Assembly (NCBI RefSeq): GCF_036030735.1
Contig: NZ_CP107928.1
Span: 7,006,001-7,070,000, forward strand
Length of the DNA: 64,000 nucleotides
Direction of reading: 5' to 3'
DNA from: Streptomyces sp. NBC_00425
GTDB lineage: Bacteria > Actinomycetota > Actinomycetes > Streptomycetales > Streptomycetaceae
How positions within the stretch are numbered: position 1 is the stretch's first letter; each line of letters starts with the position of its first letter. Made by a program: the position numbers and the translations under genes. This document shows, piece after piece, positions 63,902 through 64,000 of this stretch. The notes beneath the pieces are model-generated. The model was given only the letters and a program-made list of their open reading frames with translations. It was not told the DNA's origin and made no database searches.

Positions 63902-64000
63902 ATGGCCAGACGCGAGAGAGTCATGAAGATGTCGGTCGAGCTGCCGCTGTGGCGTGCGCTCGCCGGCTACCGAGTGCTCACGATGCTCTACGCGGTGGGG
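63902..64000 (+). CDS. MacS-like sensor histidine kinase, N-terminus only (cut by window)
   Basis: Only 33 codons are visible: MARRERVMKMSV then ELPLWRALAGYRVLTMLYAVG, the start of a first membrane helix. This resembles the N-terminus of the Streptomyces MacS kinase, and the position beyond the plsC-like gene agrees. Start could also be ATG 63923 or 63929. The catalytic part lies outside. Confidence 0.6.
   Translation, partial: MARRERVMKMSVELPLWRALAGYRVLTMLYAVG

Overview
The window is high-GC actinobacterial chromosome, almost certainly Streptomyces. Support: very high third-position GC, frequent GTG/TTG starts, TAGGGT/TATGAT-type -10 boxes, an actinobacterial cytochrome bcc-aa3 supercomplex, a SAM-IV riboswitch, NlpC/P60 proteins with coiled coils, and close resemblance (from memory) to the S. 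coelicolor region between glkA and sucB/lpd. About 57 protein genes cover nearly all of it. I saw no tRNA, rRNA, CRISPR array, insertion sequence or prophage.

Layout. 1-6 kb: leftward sucB (cut by the left edge), lpd, leucyl aminopeptidase, cobS. 6-16 kb: membrane proteins, an MprF-like lysyl-PG synthase, cobT, a methyltransferase, an MBL-fold/CobU fusion, a second methyltransferase and a DUF3043 protein. cobS, cobT and cobU together assemble the lower ligand loop of cobalamin. 15.3-21 kb: pspA and PspAA, a NarL-type two-component pair and a Ser/Thr kinase with a PQQ-like sensor: an envelope-stress and signalling block. 21-28 kb: nadA, erpA, a large repeat-bearing membrane protein, a probable adenosine kinase and a cysteine desulfurase-TusA fusion. 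28-38 kb: ctaC-ctaD-ctaF, an L,D-transpeptidase lipoprotein, a pseudo-receiver, then ctaE-qcrC-qcrA-qcrB, the complete respiratory supercomplex core. 38-46 kb: trpD, a SAM-IV riboswitch with a six-codon leader ORF ahead of a class V aminotransferase, a stand-alone AsnC-type domain, rhomboid, zinc-ribbon and NYN proteins, and two tandem NlpC/P60 hydrolases. 46-56 kb: an HExxH lipoprotein, a divergent padR/MATE pair around an operator-like palindrome, GT87 and PimB-like mannosyltransferases, a cholesterol oxidase and a FadD15-like acyl-CoA ligase. 56-64 kb: metallophosphoesterase, SRPBCC protein, ArsA-like ATPase, DUF5304 protein, glucokinase glkA, EEP phosphatase, acidic membrane protein, alpha/beta hydrolase, PlsC-like acyltransferase and the first codons of a MacS-like sensor kinase.

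Most of this is a conserved actinobacterial core also seen around cta/qcr/trpD/pimB/fadD15 in mycobacteria. The likely later insertions are padR-MATE, the cholesterol oxidase and perhaps the L,D-transpeptidase. No obviously new multi-gene system was found. The best second looks are regulatory: the riboswitch with its mini-ORF, a perfect palindrome on the ctaE start codon, operator-like palindromes at padR/MATE and upstream of fadD, nine candidate leaderless promoters, an unexplained hairpin between nadA and erpA, and several tandem or dispersed repeats.
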